Positions 17,811-27,028 of a stretch of DNA of 64,000 bases are shown here, in pieces; the stretch's first letter is position 1; each line of letters begins with the position of its first letter. The DNA lies in the NCBI RefSeq assembly GCF_013177695.1, contig NZ_WOEY01000011.1, positions 1-64,000 on the forward strand, given 5' to 3'. Source of the stretch: Paraburkholderia solitsugae (GTDB lineage: Bacteria; Pseudomonadota; Gammaproteobacteria; Burkholderiales; Burkholderiaceae). Made by a program: the position numbers and the translations under genes. A model generated the notes under the pieces. That model had not been told where the DNA came from and searched no databases. It saw only the letters and a list, made by a program, of their open reading frames with translations.

Positions 17811-18464
17811 ATGGTTCGCAAATCACATTTCGATCCGCAGCGCGTGCGCGAGGAAATCGCCATCGCGGCTGCCAGGATGATCGCTGAAGACGGTCTGGAC
17901 TACGCAACGGCCAAGCGTAAAGCGGCACGGCAAGTAGTCGGCGAGAGCCGTGTTGCCGGAGAATGGCTGCCAGATAATGATCAGATCGAAGAAGAAATCC
18001 GTGAGTATCAGTCGCTTTTCCAAGGTGATAGCCAGCCGGCCCTGTTGCGGCGGCTGCGCCGCATTGCGATCGACTGGATGGAGCGGCTTGCGCCGTTCAA
18101 TCCGTATCTGACTGGTGCGGTGCTTGGCGGCACGGCCGGCGAACACTCTGATATTCATCTTCAGGTGTTCTGCGACAATCCGAAAGAAGTCGCGATCTAC
18201 TTTCTGAACGCCAACATTCAGTACGACGTCTCGGAGACGCGGCATTTTGCCGGTCGCGGCTACGTCGAGACGCTGAGCTTCCTCTGGCGCCCCACGAACG
18301 AAGGGCGCGACGCGGAGCCGGCCGGCGTTCACGTGGCCCTGTACGAAACCGACGACTTGCGCGGCGCGGTACGGGCCGACGCGCGCGGCCGCACTGCGCG
18401 GGCAAATCAGCAGGCGGTCCAGGCGCTCCTCGACAATAGCAACGTCACCCCTTCAACTAATTAG
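17811..18464 (+). CDS. Conserved nucleotidyltransferase-like protein, function unknown
   Basis: 217 residues, not assigned. The N-terminal ~70 residues are helical and charged (KRKAARQVVGESRVAGEW). The middle has LTGAVLGGTAGEHSDIHLQVF at about 100-120. That looks like the GG..(S)D-x-D-L core of minimal nucleotidyltransferases, but the second Asp is His. It is divergent from mpl (213-bp gap) and 11 bp upstream of a thioredoxin-like gene, with which it probably forms an operon. Start is the ATG at 17811, shortly after a TAGTATGAT stretch that may hold a -10. Whether it is an active transferase or a degenerate relative is open. Confidence 0.7.
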   Translation: MVRKSHFDPQRVREEIAIAAARMIAEDGLDYATAKRKAARQVVGESRVAGEWLPDNDQIEEEIREYQSLFQGDSQPALLRRLRRIAIDWMERLAPFNPYLTGAVLGGTAGEHSDIHLQVFCDNPKEVAIYFLNANIQYDVSETRHFAGRGYVETLSFLWRPTNEGRDAEPAGVHVALYETDDLRGAVRADARGRTARANQQAVQALLDNSNVTPSTN

Positions 18465-18475
18465 ACAGACCTGGA

Positions 18476-19024
18476 ATGAACACGAGACGGATTCTGGCAG
18501 GCATGCTTGTCGCGATCGCCGCTGCGGGCGGCGGAGTGCTGGCCAATCATTGGCTGAACGGAAGTCCGGAAGTCGCCCATGCGGCGCAACCCGGTTCCAC
18601 GCAAAGCGCCGTCGAGCAACTTTGGGCCGCGCCCGTCACGAATGTCGACGGCAAGCCGCAATCGCTAAGTTTGCTTAAAGGTCACCCAATCGTCGTCAAC
18701 TTCTGGGCGTCGTGGTGCGGACCGTGCGTCGAAGAGATGCCCGCTCTGTCGCAACTTCAGCGCGATTATGCAAAGAAAGGGATCCAGTTCGTAGGACTTG
18801 GCGTCGATTCGGATAAAAACGTGCAGGCGTTCCTGCAAAAGGTGAAAGTCGCCTACCCAGTCTATGTGACCGGGTTCGGAGGCGCCGACCTCGCGCGCGC
18901 GTTCGGCAATACGGCCGGTGCACTACCCTTTACCGTCGTAATCGACGCGAAAGGCAACATCCGCTCGACAAAATTAGGACAAATCGACCCGCAAGCGCTG
19001 AAACAGACGCTCGACGCGCTCTAA
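18476..19024 (+). CDS. TlpA/ResA-type periplasmic thioredoxin
   Basis: 182-residue membrane-anchored thiol-disulfide reductase. An uncleaved or lipoprotein-less N-terminal hydrophobic segment lies at about 6-24. The thioredoxin domain has FWASWCGPC with Cys81 and Cys84, a cis-Pro in GALPFT and the C-terminal helix. Such proteins reduce apocytochrome c or other periplasmic thiols. No cytochrome c maturation genes are adjacent, so the partner is unknown. It follows the unknown 217-residue protein by 11 bp. 194 bp separate it from aroQ. Confidence 0.85.
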   Translation: MNTRRILAGMLVAIAAAGGGVLANHWLNGSPEVAHAAQPGSTQSAVEQLWAAPVTNVDGKPQSLSLLKGHPIVVNFWASWCGPCVEEMPALSQLQRDYAKKGIQFVGLGVDSDKNVQAFLQKVKVAYPVYVTGFGGADLARAFGNTAGALPFTVVIDAKGNIRSTKLGQIDPQALKQTLDAL

Positions 19025-19218
19025 ATTTCACATTCTTTTGACGATCAGATAGGGGCAAAAGGCGCGAAATTACGCGCAAATCGCTCAAATTTGAGAGAAG
19101 ATGGGTGCCCGGAGAAGCGGCGAAAGATCGCTGACGCCGTTCCGAACGCGCAGGAAACTAGACAAGTTTCTCTAATCAGCGCTAAAGTGCGCCCAATTCC
19201 ACGGAAAAAGAAGCGACC

Positions 19219-19674
19219 ATGACGCGACTGCTGGTACTGCACGGACCCAACCTCAACCTTCTCGGCACCCGGGAACCCGAGGTCTATGGCCGTGTAACGT
19301 TGCCGCAGATCGATCAGGCACTGGCGGACCGCGCTGCGGATGCAGGCGTCGAACTCGCGTCGTTGCAGAGCAATCATGAAGGCGCGCTCGTCGATCGCAT
19401 CCAATCCGCCCGGACTGAGAAAACCGATTTCATACTGATCAATCCCGCCGCGTACACGCACACCAGCGTGGCCATTCGGGACGCACTGGCGGGGGTCGGC
19501 ATCCCGTTCGTCGAGATTCATCTGTCGAACGTACATCGCCGCGAACCGTTCCGGCATCACTCGTATTTCTCCGACCAGGCTGAGGGTGTCATTTGCGGCC
19601 TCGGCTGGAAGGGATACCTGTACGCACTCGAATTCGCGCTCGACCGGCTGTCCGCCGGCTCGTCGCGCGGCTGA
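19219..19674 (+). CDS. aroQ: 3-dehydroquinate dehydratase, type II
   Basis: 151-residue dodecameric dehydratase of the shikimate pathway (3-dehydroquinate to 3-dehydroshikimate). Catalytic features are all present: the [15 protein letters not shown] loop with Tyr23, [21 protein letters not shown] and [15 protein letters not shown] with the active His. It is followed after 69 bp by accB; the aroQ-accB-accC order is widespread in proteobacteria. The C-terminus carries a short Ser/Gly/Arg tail. Confidence 0.96.
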   Translation: MTRLLVLHGPNLNLLGTREPEVYGRVTLPQIDQALADRAADAGVELASLQSNHEGALVDRIQSARTEKTDFILINPAAYTHTSVAIRDALAGVGIPFVEIHLSNVHRREPFRHHSYFSDQAEGVICGLGWKGYLYALEFALDRLSAGSSRG

Positions 19675-19743
19675 TTCCAAACACGTCTAATTTGCGCCGG
19701 CTGCGTACGCGCCGGCACTTTACGCATTGAAAGGGGCTTCCTG

Positions 19744-20214
19744 ATGGATCTACGTAAACTGAAAACTCTGATCGACCTCGTCTCGGAGTCCGGTATTTCC
19801 GAACTCGAAGTGACCGAAGGCGAAGGCAAGGTCCGCATCGTCAAGAATGCGCCGCCGGTTTACGTGCAACCGTCCGCTTCGTATGCGCCGCAATATGCCC
19901 AGCCGGCACCGATGGTGGGCAGCGAAACGCCGGCTGCAGCAGCGGGCGCCCCGGCTGTGCCGGTCGTCGCCGCGCCGCAAGGCCACGTGGTGACCTCGCC
20001 GATGGTCGGCACCTTCTATCGCGCACCGTCGCCGGGCGCCGATCCGTTCGTCCAGGTGGGCGACACGGTCAAGGAAGGCCAGACGATCTGCATCATTGAA
20101 GCGATGAAGCTGCTCAACGAAATCGAGTCGGACAAGTCCGGCGTGGTGAAGGAAATCCTCGTCGAAAACGGCCAGGCAGTCGAGTACGGCCAACCGTTGT
20201 TCGTGGTCGGCTAA
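19744..20214 (+). CDS. accB: Biotin carboxyl carrier protein of acetyl-CoA carboxylase
   Basis: 156-residue BCCP, which carries biotin for malonyl-CoA synthesis in fatty acid biosynthesis. An N-terminal assembly region is followed by a flexible Ala/Pro-rich linker (about 37-80). The biotinyl domain has Lys122 in [11 protein letters not shown] and the [16 protein letters not shown] thumb. It lies 69 bp after aroQ and 129 bp before accC. Spacing and order match the usual accBC unit. Confidence 0.97.
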   Translation: MDLRKLKTLIDLVSESGISELEVTEGEGKVRIVKNAPPVYVQPSASYAPQYAQPAPMVGSETPAAAAGAPAVPVVAAPQGHVVTSPMVGTFYRAPSPGADPFVQVGDTVKEGQTICIIEAMKLLNEIESDKSGVVKEILVENGQAVEYGQPLFVVG

Positions 20215-20343
20215 CGCGGCACGTTTTGCGCTTTTTTTGCGCTTGCCGCCCGCGCGCCTGCCCTCCCGGGGCGCGCGACCGATCCTCTGAGGCAGCCTGG
20301 GTTGTGAACAACCCGGCGCCCATTGATGAGTCGAAAACCCGCT

Positions 20344-21711
20344 ATGTTTGAAAAAATCCTTATTGCCAATCGTGGTGAGATCGCGCTTCGTATCCAGCGC
20401 GCCTGCCGCGAACTCGGCGTCAAGACGGTCGTCGTCTATTCGGAAGCCGACAAGGAAGCCAAGTACGTGAAGCTCGCCGACGAGGCGGTCTGTATCGGCC
20501 CGGCGCCTTCGAATCTGAGCTACCTGAACATGCCGGCGCTGATCAGCGCGGCAGAAGTGACAGACGCCGAAGCGATCCACCCCGGCTACGGCTTCCTGTC
20601 GGAAAACGCCGACTTCGCCGAACGCGTCGAGCAGTCCGGCTTCACCTTCATCGGCCCGCGCCCGGAAACCATCCGGATGATGGGCGACAAGGTGACGGCC
20701 AAGCAAACCATGATCAAAACCGGCGTGCCTTGCGTGCCGGGTTCTGAAGGCGCATTGCCGGAAGATCCGAAAGAGATCGTGAAAATTGCGCGCCAGGTCG
20801 GCTATCCGGTGATCATCAAGGCCGCCGGCGGCGGCGGTGGTCGCGGCATGCGCGTGGTCCACACCGAAGCGGCGCTGGTCAACGCGGTCAACATGACGCG
20901 CGAAGAAGCCGGCCGTGCCTTCGGCAATCCGCAGGTCTACATGGAGAAATTCCTGGAGAACCCGCGGCACATCGAAATCCAGATCCTGTCCGACTCGTTC
21001 AAGAACGCGGTCTGGCTGGGCGAGCGCGATTGCTCGATGCAGCGCCGTCACCAGAAAGTGATCGAAGAAGCGCCGGCGCCGGGCATCGCGCGCCGCCTGA
21101 TCGACCGCATCGGCGATCGCTGCGCGGACGCCTGCAAGAAGATGGGCTACCTCGGCGCGGGCACGTTCGAGTTCCTGTACGAAAACGGCGAGTTCTATTT
21201 CATCGAAATGAACACGCGCGTGCAGGTCGAGCATCCGGTGACCGAGCTGATCACCGGCGTCGACATCGTGCAGGAACAGATTCGCATCGCAGCGGGCGAG
21301 AAGCTCGCCTTCCGCCAGCGCGACATCGTGTTCAAGGGCCATGCGATCGAATGCCGGATCAACGCGGAAGATCCGTTCAAGTTCACGCCGTCGCCGGGAC
21401 GTTTGACGTCGTGGCACATGCCGGGCGGCCCCGGCATCCGCGTCGATTCGCACGCCTACAATGGCTATTTCGTGCCGCCGAACTATGATTCGATGATCGG
21501 CAAGCTGATCGCTTACGGCGCGACGCGCGAACAGGCGATCAAGCGGATGCGCATCGCGCTGTCGGAAATGGTGGTCGAAGGCATTCAGACCAACATCCCG
21601 CTGCACCGCGAGCTGATGCTGGACGCGAAGTTCGTCGAAGGCGGCACCAGCATTCACTACCTCGAAAACCGGTTGGCCGCGAAGCAGCAGGCCGCGCCGG
21701 AAGAAGCGTAA
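20344..21711 (+). CDS. accC: Biotin carboxylase of acetyl-CoA carboxylase
   Basis: 455-residue ATP-grasp enzyme that carboxylates biotin on AccB using bicarbonate and ATP. It begins [16 protein letters not shown]. The glycine-rich loop [45 protein letters not shown] and [14 protein letters not shown] are all intact. The frame is open from 20323, but the seven extra codons precede the conserved start, so ATG 20344 is used. prmA starts three bases after its stop, implying one transcript. Confidence 0.97.
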   Translation: MFEKILIANRGEIALRIQRACRELGVKTVVVYSEADKEAKYVKLADEAVCIGPAPSNLSYLNMPALISAAEVTDAEAIHPGYGFLSENADFAERVEQSGFTFIGPRPETIRMMGDKVTAKQTMIKTGVPCVPGSEGALPEDPKEIVKIARQVGYPVIIKAAGGGGGRGMRVVHTEAALVNAVNMTREEAGRAFGNPQVYMEKFLENPRHIEIQILSDSFKNAVWLGERDCSMQRRHQKVIEEAPAPGIARRLIDRIGDRCADACKKMGYLGAGTFEFLYENGEFYFIEMNTRVQVEHPVTELITGVDIVQEQIRIAAGEKLAFRQRDIVFKGHAIECRINAEDPFKFTPSPGRLTSWHMPGGPGIRVDSHAYNGYFVPPNYDSMIGKLIAYGATREQAIKRMRIALSEMVVEGIQTNIPLHRELMLDAKFVEGGTSIHYLENRLAAKQQAAPEEA

Positions 21712-21714
21712 GTC

Positions 21715-22617
21715 ATGAGCTACCGGGAACTGATCGCCGAGCTGGCACGCGAGCACGCGGAGGAGTTCTCCGACGCGTTGCTCGAGTTGGGTGCGCTGTC
21801 CGTATCGGTTGAAGATGCGGATGCCGACACACCCGACGAACAGCCGCTGTTCGGCGAGCCCGGTCTCACGCCGGATCGCGCCGCATGGCAGCGCTCGCGC
21901 GTGATCGCGCTGCTCGCGCCGGACCACGAGCCGGCCGTGCTGCTCACCGCAGCGGCCAATGAGCTCGGCCTCGATCCCGCACCATCGTTTACCGTGCGTG
22001 AAGTCGAAGAGCAGGATTGGGTACGTCTCACGCAATCTCAATTCGATCCGATTCCAATCGGCGAGCGCATCTGGGTCGTGCCCTCGTGGCACGATGCACC
22101 GGACCCTGACGCACTCGTGCTGGAACTCGATCCCGGCCTCGCATTCGGAACCGGCAGCCATCCCACTACACGCCTGTGTATGGAGTGGCTGGAGCAATCG
22201 GTGAAGCCGGAGCAATCCGTGCTCGACTACGGCTGCGGCTCGGGCATCCTTGCGATCCTCGCGAAGAAGTGCGGCGCCAATCCCGTGTACGGCATCGATA
22301 TTGACCCGCAAGCGGTCGAATCGGCGCGTCACAACAGCGAGCGCAACCGGGCGGAAGTCACGTACGGTTTGCCTGACGAATGCCCCACCGGTGAGTTCGA
22401 CATCGTGGTCGCCAATATCCTGTCCAATCCGCTGAAACTCATGGCATCGATGTTGTCGTCGAAGGTCAAACCGGGCGGCCGGATCGCGCTGTCAGGCATC
22501 CTGGCGCGCCAGGCGGACGAAGTGGCACAGGTCTATGCACGATGGATCGATATCGCCGTATGGCGCGAACACGAAGGTTGGGTATGTCTAACGGGAACAC
22601 GCCGCGAAAGCCATTAG
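21715..22617 (+). CDS. prmA: Ribosomal protein L11 methyltransferase
   Basis: 300-residue SAM-dependent methyltransferase acting on lysines and the N-terminus of ribosomal protein L11. An N-terminal L11-recognition domain precedes the Rossmann domain. [31 protein letters not shown] (SAM site), [10 protein letters not shown] and [10 protein letters not shown] follow. The gene begins three bases after accC, an arrangement common in beta- and gamma-proteobacteria, and is normal length. Confidence 0.95.
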   Translation: MSYRELIAELAREHAEEFSDALLELGALSVSVEDADADTPDEQPLFGEPGLTPDRAAWQRSRVIALLAPDHEPAVLLTAAANELGLDPAPSFTVREVEEQDWVRLTQSQFDPIPIGERIWVVPSWHDAPDPDALVLELDPGLAFGTGSHPTTRLCMEWLEQSVKPEQSVLDYGCGSGILAILAKKCGANPVYGIDIDPQAVESARHNSERNRAEVTYGLPDECPTGEFDIVVANILSNPLKLMASMLSSKVKPGGRIALSGILARQADEVAQVYARWIDIAVWREHEGWVCLTGTRRESH

Positions 22618-22665
22618 AATAATGCGTATTGTCCAACCAACAGCCTTTCGGCTTACCGGCTCAAT

Positions 22666-24009
22666 ATGCTCCTGGCAACGCGTTGCCCCTTCTGCGAAAC
22701 CGTCTTCCGCCTGCAACCGGCGCAGCTCGCGCTGCGCCGTGGCCTCGTGCGTTGCGGGTATTGTCATGAAGTATTCGACGCGTCGAGCAGCCTGTTCGAA
22801 CTGAACGAAGGGGGCGACTTCTCCACTGCCAAGCCGGTTGCCGCGGCTGCGGCGATCGAGGCGTTGTCCGGCGTACGCCCCAAGGGCCCCGATTTCAGCG
22901 CCGAAGCCTGGAATCCGTGGGCACCGGCGCCCGACGCCGCGATCGACAACCGCCTGCTTCACAACGCCAGCAATCTACCGCTTACGGCGATCTCCACCGG
23001 TGCAGGCGTCGCGGTCACGCCGCGTCATGCTACCGAGCCGGAACTGCCGGCCAGCGCCTTCACCACGCCGGTTCCTCCGGACAACGAACCCATTCTCGCA
23101 GACGCGCCGCGCGAACCCTACGCCTACGAGGCCGACGCGCCTGCGGACGTTCCGCGTGAGCCTTTCGCTCACCAGGCGAATCCGCCAGCAGAGGCGGCGC
23201 CGCGGGTCTGGCACAAGACCGAGCGCCCTTCTGAACATCTTGCTGACGCTGAAGAACCGGTTCTGAACGAGCCGGCCACCTTGCATGGCATTCCTGACAA
23301 TGAACCGCATTTTGGTGCGGCCAGCTTAGGTGGGGCCGGAGGTGGGGCCGGCTTAGGTGCAGCCGGCGCGGATGGCCTCGGCGCAGGCAGCGGCTCAGAC
23401 ACAGGCGGCCCCAGTGGCCACGGACCCGCCACATTCGGATCAAGCGGCGAACCTTTCGCGGTCCAGCCGGTGCATGACGGTATCGATCCCTTCCCGGTGG
23501 TGCGTGAAACGCGCCCGGCCGAACCGCGGCGCCTCGGCTGGATCATCGCCGGCTCGGTGGTCGCAACGTTGCTGGTTATCGCCCTGCTCGCGCAACTCGC
23601 CTGGTGGCAGCGTGAAACCGTGCAGGTCTACTTCCCACGTTCACAGACGCTCTACGCAAAGGCCTGCGCTCAGCTCGGCTGCCAGATCACGCCGCCGCAC
23701 GATATCGACGGTTTGCAGGTCGAGCCGTCCGATCTGCGGCAGATCGACGGCCCGCACAAGCTCGAACTGAGGATGCCGCTGCGCAACCGCTTCAATGTTG
23801 CGCTGGCCTACCCGGCCATCGAACTCACGCTGCTCGACGACCAGAACAATGTCGCCGTGCGGCGCGTGCTGTGGCCACAAGACTACGTCGCACCCGGCAC
23901 GCCGATCGCAGCCGGCCTGCCGGCGCACACGACCCAGACCATGATCGTTCATCTCGACACGGGCAACGCGGTCGCGTCCAATTTCCGCGTACAGATTTTT
24001 TATCCGTAA
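22666..24009 (+). CDS. Zinc-ribbon and DUF3426 membrane protein
   Basis: 447 residues, function not established. The N-terminus is an MJ0042-type zinc ribbon (CPFC near residues 8-11 and CGYC near 31-34). A long, low-complexity Pro/Ala/Gly/Glu region of ~230 residues follows, including a Gly/Ala-rich run near 222-260. Then come one membrane helix (GWIIAGSVVATLLVIALLAQ, about 288-307) and a C-terminal DUF3426 domain. The layout predicts a cytoplasmic zinc ribbon linked to a periplasmic domain. Position just after prmA is conserved in Burkholderiales as I recall. Confidence 0.82.
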   Translation: MLLATRCPFCETVFRLQPAQLALRRGLVRCGYCHEVFDASSSLFELNEGGDFSTAKPVAAAAAIEALSGVRPKGPDFSAEAWNPWAPAPDAAIDNRLLHNASNLPLTAISTGAGVAVTPRHATEPELPASAFTTPVPPDNEPILADAPREPYAYEADAPADVPREPFAHQANPPAEAAPRVWHKTERPSEHLADAEEPVLNEPATLHGIPDNEPHFGAASLGGAGGGAGLGAAGADGLGAGSGSDTGGPSGHGPATFGSSGEPFAVQPVHDGIDPFPVVRETRPAEPRRLGWIIAGSVVATLLVIALLAQLAWWQRETVQVYFPRSQTLYAKACAQLGCQITPPHDIDGLQVEPSDLRQIDGPHKLELRMPLRNRFNVALAYPAIELTLLDDQNNVAVRRVLWPQDYVAPGTPIAAGLPAHTTQTMIVHLDTGNAVASNFRVQIFYP

Positions 24010-24082
24010 CGCATCCTCGCGCGCCCGGCACTGACCGGGCGTGTTCACCGTCATTACTGACGAATTTTCGGAGCACGACAAC

Positions 24083-24583
24083 ATGAGTCAAGTTACGCTG
24101 GGTGGCAACCCGATTGAAGTAGCCGGCACGTTCCCGACCGTGGGCCAGAACGCCCCCGCCTTCTCGCTGGTGGGCAAGGATCTGAAGCCGGTGTCGCTGG
24201 CAGACTTCGCCGGCAAGCGCAAAGTGCTGAACATCGTCCCGAGCCTCGACACGCCGACCTGCGCCACGTCGACTCGCAAGTTCAACGAGGCCGCGGCCAA
24301 GCTGAGCAACACGGCTGTGATCGTCGTGTCGGGTGATCTGCCGTTCGCCGCATCGCGCTTCTGCACGACCGAAGGCATCGAGAACGTCGTCACGGCATCC
24401 ACGTTCCGCGGCCATGAGTTCGCACAAGCCTACGGCGTCGACGTGACGAGCGGCCCGCTGACGGGTCTGACGGCACGCGCCGTGGTGGTCGTCGACGAAA
24501 ACAACAAGGTCGTGCACGCTGAACTGGTCGGCGAAATCAAGAACGAACCGAACTACGACGCAGCACTCGCCGCGCTGAAGTAA
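24083..24583 (+). CDS. tpx: Thiol peroxidase (Tpx, atypical 2-Cys peroxiredoxin)
   Basis: 166-residue thioredoxin-dependent lipid-hydroperoxide peroxidase. Peroxidatic Cys60 is in [12 protein letters not shown] and the resolving Cys94 in [10 protein letters not shown]. Both are intact, and the Cys60-Cys94 distance is typical. Start is the ATG at 24083 after a GGAG motif; 14 upstream in-frame codons are rejected. A GC-rich hairpin at 24605-24627 follows. Tpx may partly compensate for the broken peroxiredoxin near ftsZ, though the families differ. Confidence 0.95.
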   Translation: MSQVTLGGNPIEVAGTFPTVGQNAPAFSLVGKDLKPVSLADFAGKRKVLNIVPSLDTPTCATSTRKFNEAAAKLSNTAVIVVSGDLPFAASRFCTTEGIENVVTASTFRGHEFAQAYGVDVTSGPLTGLTARAVVVVDENNKVVHAELVGEIKNEPNYDAALAALK

Positions 24584-24604
24584 AACCTTCGCGCACGAAC
24601 CCCG

Positions 24605-24627
24605 GCGCCGCGCTTCATGCGCGGCGC
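24605..24627 (+). terminator. GC-rich hairpin after tpx
   Basis: Nine-base stem GCGCCGCGC / GCGCGGCGC with loop TTCAT, 22 bp past the tpx stop. No U-run follows, so Rho-independent termination is only possible, not secure. Confidence 0.4.
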
Positions 24628-24679
24628 TGTCGCATCGTCGCGCCCATTTTCTTTATCGACTTTTACAGGAACGCTCACC

Positions 24680-25618
24680 TTGGCTACGCTGATTTGCGGC
24701 TCGCTCGCCTACGACAACATCATGACCTTCGAAGGCCGCTTTCGGGAGCACATCCTGCCGGAGCAGGTCCACATCCTGAATGTGAGCTTCCTCGTACCGA
24801 CGATGCGCCGCGAATTCGGCGGCTGCGCAGGCAACATTGCCTACTCGCTGCATCTGCTGGGTGGCAACGCGCGCATCATGGGCGCGCTCGGCGCGATCGA
24901 CGCGCAGCGCTACATGGACCGCTTTGCGCAACTCGGCCTGTCGACGGAGAACGTGCTGGTGGTGCCGGATACCTATTCGGCCCAGGCGATGATCACCACC
25001 GACCTTGAAAACAATCAGATCACCGCGTTCCATCCGGGCGCGATGATGCAGGCGCATCTGAACCGCGCGGACGAAGCGAAGGGCATCACGCTCGGCATCG
25101 TCGGGCCGGATGGTTACGACGCCATGGTCCAGCATTCCGAGCGCCTGGCAGCGGCCGGCGTGCCGTTTATCTTCGATCCGGGCCAAGGTTTGCCGCTCTT
25201 CGACGGTGCGTCACTGCGCCGTATGATTGAACTTGCTACTTACGTAGCTGTCAACGATTACGAAGCCAAACTGGTGAGCAACAAAACGGGTTGGTCGATC
25301 GATGAGATCGCCGGCAAGGTCGAAGCGCTGATTATCACGCTCGGCGACCAAGGCGCGCAGATCCATCATGCCGGCGGCGTCGAAGAGATTCCGGCGGTCA
25401 AGGCACAGCAAGTGCTTGATCCTACAGGCTGCGGCGACGCGTTCCGCGGCGGCTTGTTGTACGGCATCGAGAACAAGCTTGGCTGGGCGACCACCGGGCG
25501 TCTGGCGAGCCTGATGGGCGCGCTGAAGATCGAACACCAAGGCCCGCAAAACTACGCGCCCAGCCGGGCGGAGATCAACGAACGGTTCAAGCAGGCGTTC
25601 GAATACGACCTGCCGTAA
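24680..25618 (+). CDS. PfkB-family carbohydrate/nucleoside kinase
   Basis: 312-residue ribokinase-fold kinase. An N-terminal FGGCAGNIAYSLHLLGGN motif, FDPGQG, ALIITLGDQGAQIH and the anion-hole motif DPTGCGDAFRGGLLYG with catalytic Asp are visible. I place the start at TTG 24680, eight bases after AGGA; the longer frame to 24617 overlaps the hairpin after tpx. The phosphoryl acceptor is not clear: adenosine-type kinases and sugar kinases share this layout. It is 25 bp upstream of a lipoprotein gene on the same strand. Confidence 0.85.
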   Translation: MATLICGSLAYDNIMTFEGRFREHILPEQVHILNVSFLVPTMRREFGGCAGNIAYSLHLLGGNARIMGALGAIDAQRYMDRFAQLGLSTENVLVVPDTYSAQAMITTDLENNQITAFHPGAMMQAHLNRADEAKGITLGIVGPDGYDAMVQHSERLAAAGVPFIFDPGQGLPLFDGASLRRMIELATYVAVNDYEAKLVSNKTGWSIDEIAGKVEALIITLGDQGAQIHHAGGVEEIPAVKAQQVLDPTGCGDAFRGGLLYGIENKLGWATTGRLASLMGALKIEHQGPQNYAPSRAEINERFKQAFEYDLP

Positions 25619-25643
25619 TACCGCAAGCTATTGGAGTTAGGGA

Positions 25644-26120
25644 ATGAGAACAACGAGTCGCCTGGTCGTGACCGCTTTAATTGCCGGTTCGCTGGCCATG
25701 TCGGGGTGTGCATACAACAGCAGCTCTGCGGACGTCTACACGGCGTCGCAGGCACAGCGCGAAGAGACGGTTCGCATGGCCACGGTCGACAGCGTTCGGG
25801 CCGTGAAGATCAGTTCGAACAACGGTCAGTCGAGCGGGCTGGGCGCGATCGGCGGCGGCGCGTTGGGTGCGGTGGCCGGCAGCGCGATCGGCGGCGGGCG
25901 TGGCTCGATCGTGACGGGCATCATCGGCGGCCTGGCCGGCGCGGTGGCAGGCAATGCGGTCGAGAACGGCGTCGCGGTGCACGACGGTCTCGAGATCACC
26001 GTGCGACTCGATAACGGCGATATGCGCGCGATCACGCAAAGTGCCACCGGCGAGATCTTCCGCGCCGGCGACCGCGTGCGACTGCTCTCCAGCGGCGGCG
26101 TCACCCGCGTCACGCACTAA
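25644..26120 (+). CDS. Glycine-zipper outer-membrane lipoprotein (SlyB/Pcp-like)
   Basis: 158-residue lipoprotein. The signal peptide ends in the lipobox LAMSGC with the lipidated Cys at residue 22. The middle is a glycine-zipper membrane hairpin (GAIGGGALGAVAGSAIGGG and GIIGGLAGAVAGNAVE, about 68-106). A small C-terminal beta domain (LEITVRLDNGDMRAI) closes it. SlyB-type proteins sit in the outer membrane and are linked to envelope integrity. Start ATG 25644 follows a GGAG-type site. Confidence 0.85.
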   Translation: MRTTSRLVVTALIAGSLAMSGCAYNSSSADVYTASQAQREETVRMATVDSVRAVKISSNNGQSSGLGAIGGGALGAVAGSAIGGGRGSIVTGIIGGLAGAVAGNAVENGVAVHDGLEITVRLDNGDMRAITQSATGEIFRAGDRVRLLSSGGVTRVTH

Positions 26121-26252
26121 GTTTCCCCTCTCGCGCGGTCGCGCTTCACGCGCCGCCGCGGCGACCTCAAACGCATGCCCTCCCTGTGCATGCGTTTTTT
26201 TCGCCTGCTGGTTTTGAAGTCGTTCGTTGAAGCGGACGCTTTCGCGAGATCC

Positions 26253-26288
26253 AAAAAAAATCCCGTCGCCAGAAACCCGGCAACGGGA
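26253..26288 (-). terminator. Rho-independent terminator of the H1-like gene
   Basis: On the minus strand a 10-bp stem (26279-26288 with 26261-26270, one G-U pair) is followed directly by eight T residues. It lies about 100 bp past the stop of the H1-like gene. A further inverted repeat (26296-26306 with 26322-26332, CGAGTAGCGCT) lies in the same 3' region. Confidence 0.85.
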
Positions 26289-26386
26289 CCCTGACCGAGT
26301 AGCGCTCGGTCATGCTACTTAAGCGCTACTCGATCATCGACACTGGGTACGACGTGTCGAAGTACTTCTACCGCTTATCGTCCAAA

Positions 26387-27025
26387 TTACGGACGGCTGC
26401 CCGTCGGGAACGGCCATGCTGCTGCCGGGTTCAGCGCGGTCTTCACCGTCGCCGCCGGTGCTGCGCTCGAGACAGAAGTCGCAGCGGGTGCAGGAGCCGC
26501 CTTCTTGGCGACAGCCTTCTTCGCAGGGGCAGCCTTCTTGGCAGGAGCAGCGGCCTTCTTCGCGGCAGCCTTCTTGGCAGGCGCAGCCTTTTTAGCAGCA
26601 GCCTTTTTCGCAGGCGCAGCTTTCTTGGCAGCAGCCTTCTTGGCAGGCGCAGCCTTCTTGGCAGCAGCCTTCTTAGCCGGCGCGGCCTTCTTTGCTGCGG
26701 CCTTCTTTGCCGGTGCTGCCTTCTTTGCTGCAACCTTCTTCACTGCGGCCTTCTTAGCCGGCGCTGCTTTCTTTGCCGGTGCTGCCTTCTTCGCTGCAAC
26801 CTTCTTCACTGCGACTTTCTTGGCTGCAACCTTCTTGGCCGGAGCAGCTTTCTTCGCTGCAACCTTCTTAGCCGGTGCTGCCTTCTTTGCTGCAACCTTC
26901 TTCACTGCGACTTTCTTGGCAGCGACTTTCTTAGCCGGTGCAGCCTTCTTAGCCGGCGCAGCCTTCTTTGCTACAACCTTCTTGGCTGCGGGTTTCTTAG
27001 CTGCCGCTTTCTTTGCAGTTGCCAT
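26387..27025 (-). CDS. Histone H1-like Ala/Lys/Pro-rich DNA-binding protein
   Basis: About 212 residues, almost entirely tandem AAKK and AAPAKK/AVKK units (residues ~5-175). The tail differs: APAPAATSVSSAAPAATVKT and then NPAAAWPFPTGSRP. Lys-rich repeats of this kind, as in HctB/AlgP-type proteins, bind DNA non-specifically and compact the nucleoid. Two adjacent ATG codons (27028, 27025) follow GGAG. I prefer the second, giving MATAKK and a 7-base spacer. The coding DNA is an imperfect 15-18-bp tandem repeat, so copy number may vary between strains. Transcribed alone, with a clear terminator. Confidence 0.88.
   Translation of the reverse strand: MATAKKAAAKKPAAKKVVAKKAAPAKKAAPAKKVAAKKVAVKKVAAKKAAPAKKVAAKKAAPAKKVAAKKVAVKKVAAKKAAPAKKAAPAKKAAVKKVAAKKAAPAKKAAAKKAAPAKKAAAKKAAPAKKAAAKKAAPAKKAAAKKAAPAKKAAAKKAAAPAKKAAPAKKAVAKKAAPAPAATSVSSAAPAATVKTALNPAAAWPFPTGSRP
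26500..27005. repeat. Imperfect 15-18-bp tandem repeat in the H1-like gene
   Basis: GCAGCCTTCTTxGCxGGC-type units repeat throughout the coding region (plus-strand view), some with TGCAACCTTCTTC variants. This is the DNA basis of the AAKK/APAKK protein repeats and a likely slippage site. Confidence 0.85.
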
Positions 27026-27028
27026 CAT

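Noticed and set aside
19750..22332. 860-codon minus-strand ORF across accB, accC and prmA
   Set aside because: It spans three well-identified genes on the other strand and has no recognisable domain.
26500..27005. CRISPR-like regular repeat
   Set aside because: Units are contiguous and coding (Ala/Lys/Pro repeats) with no unique spacers.
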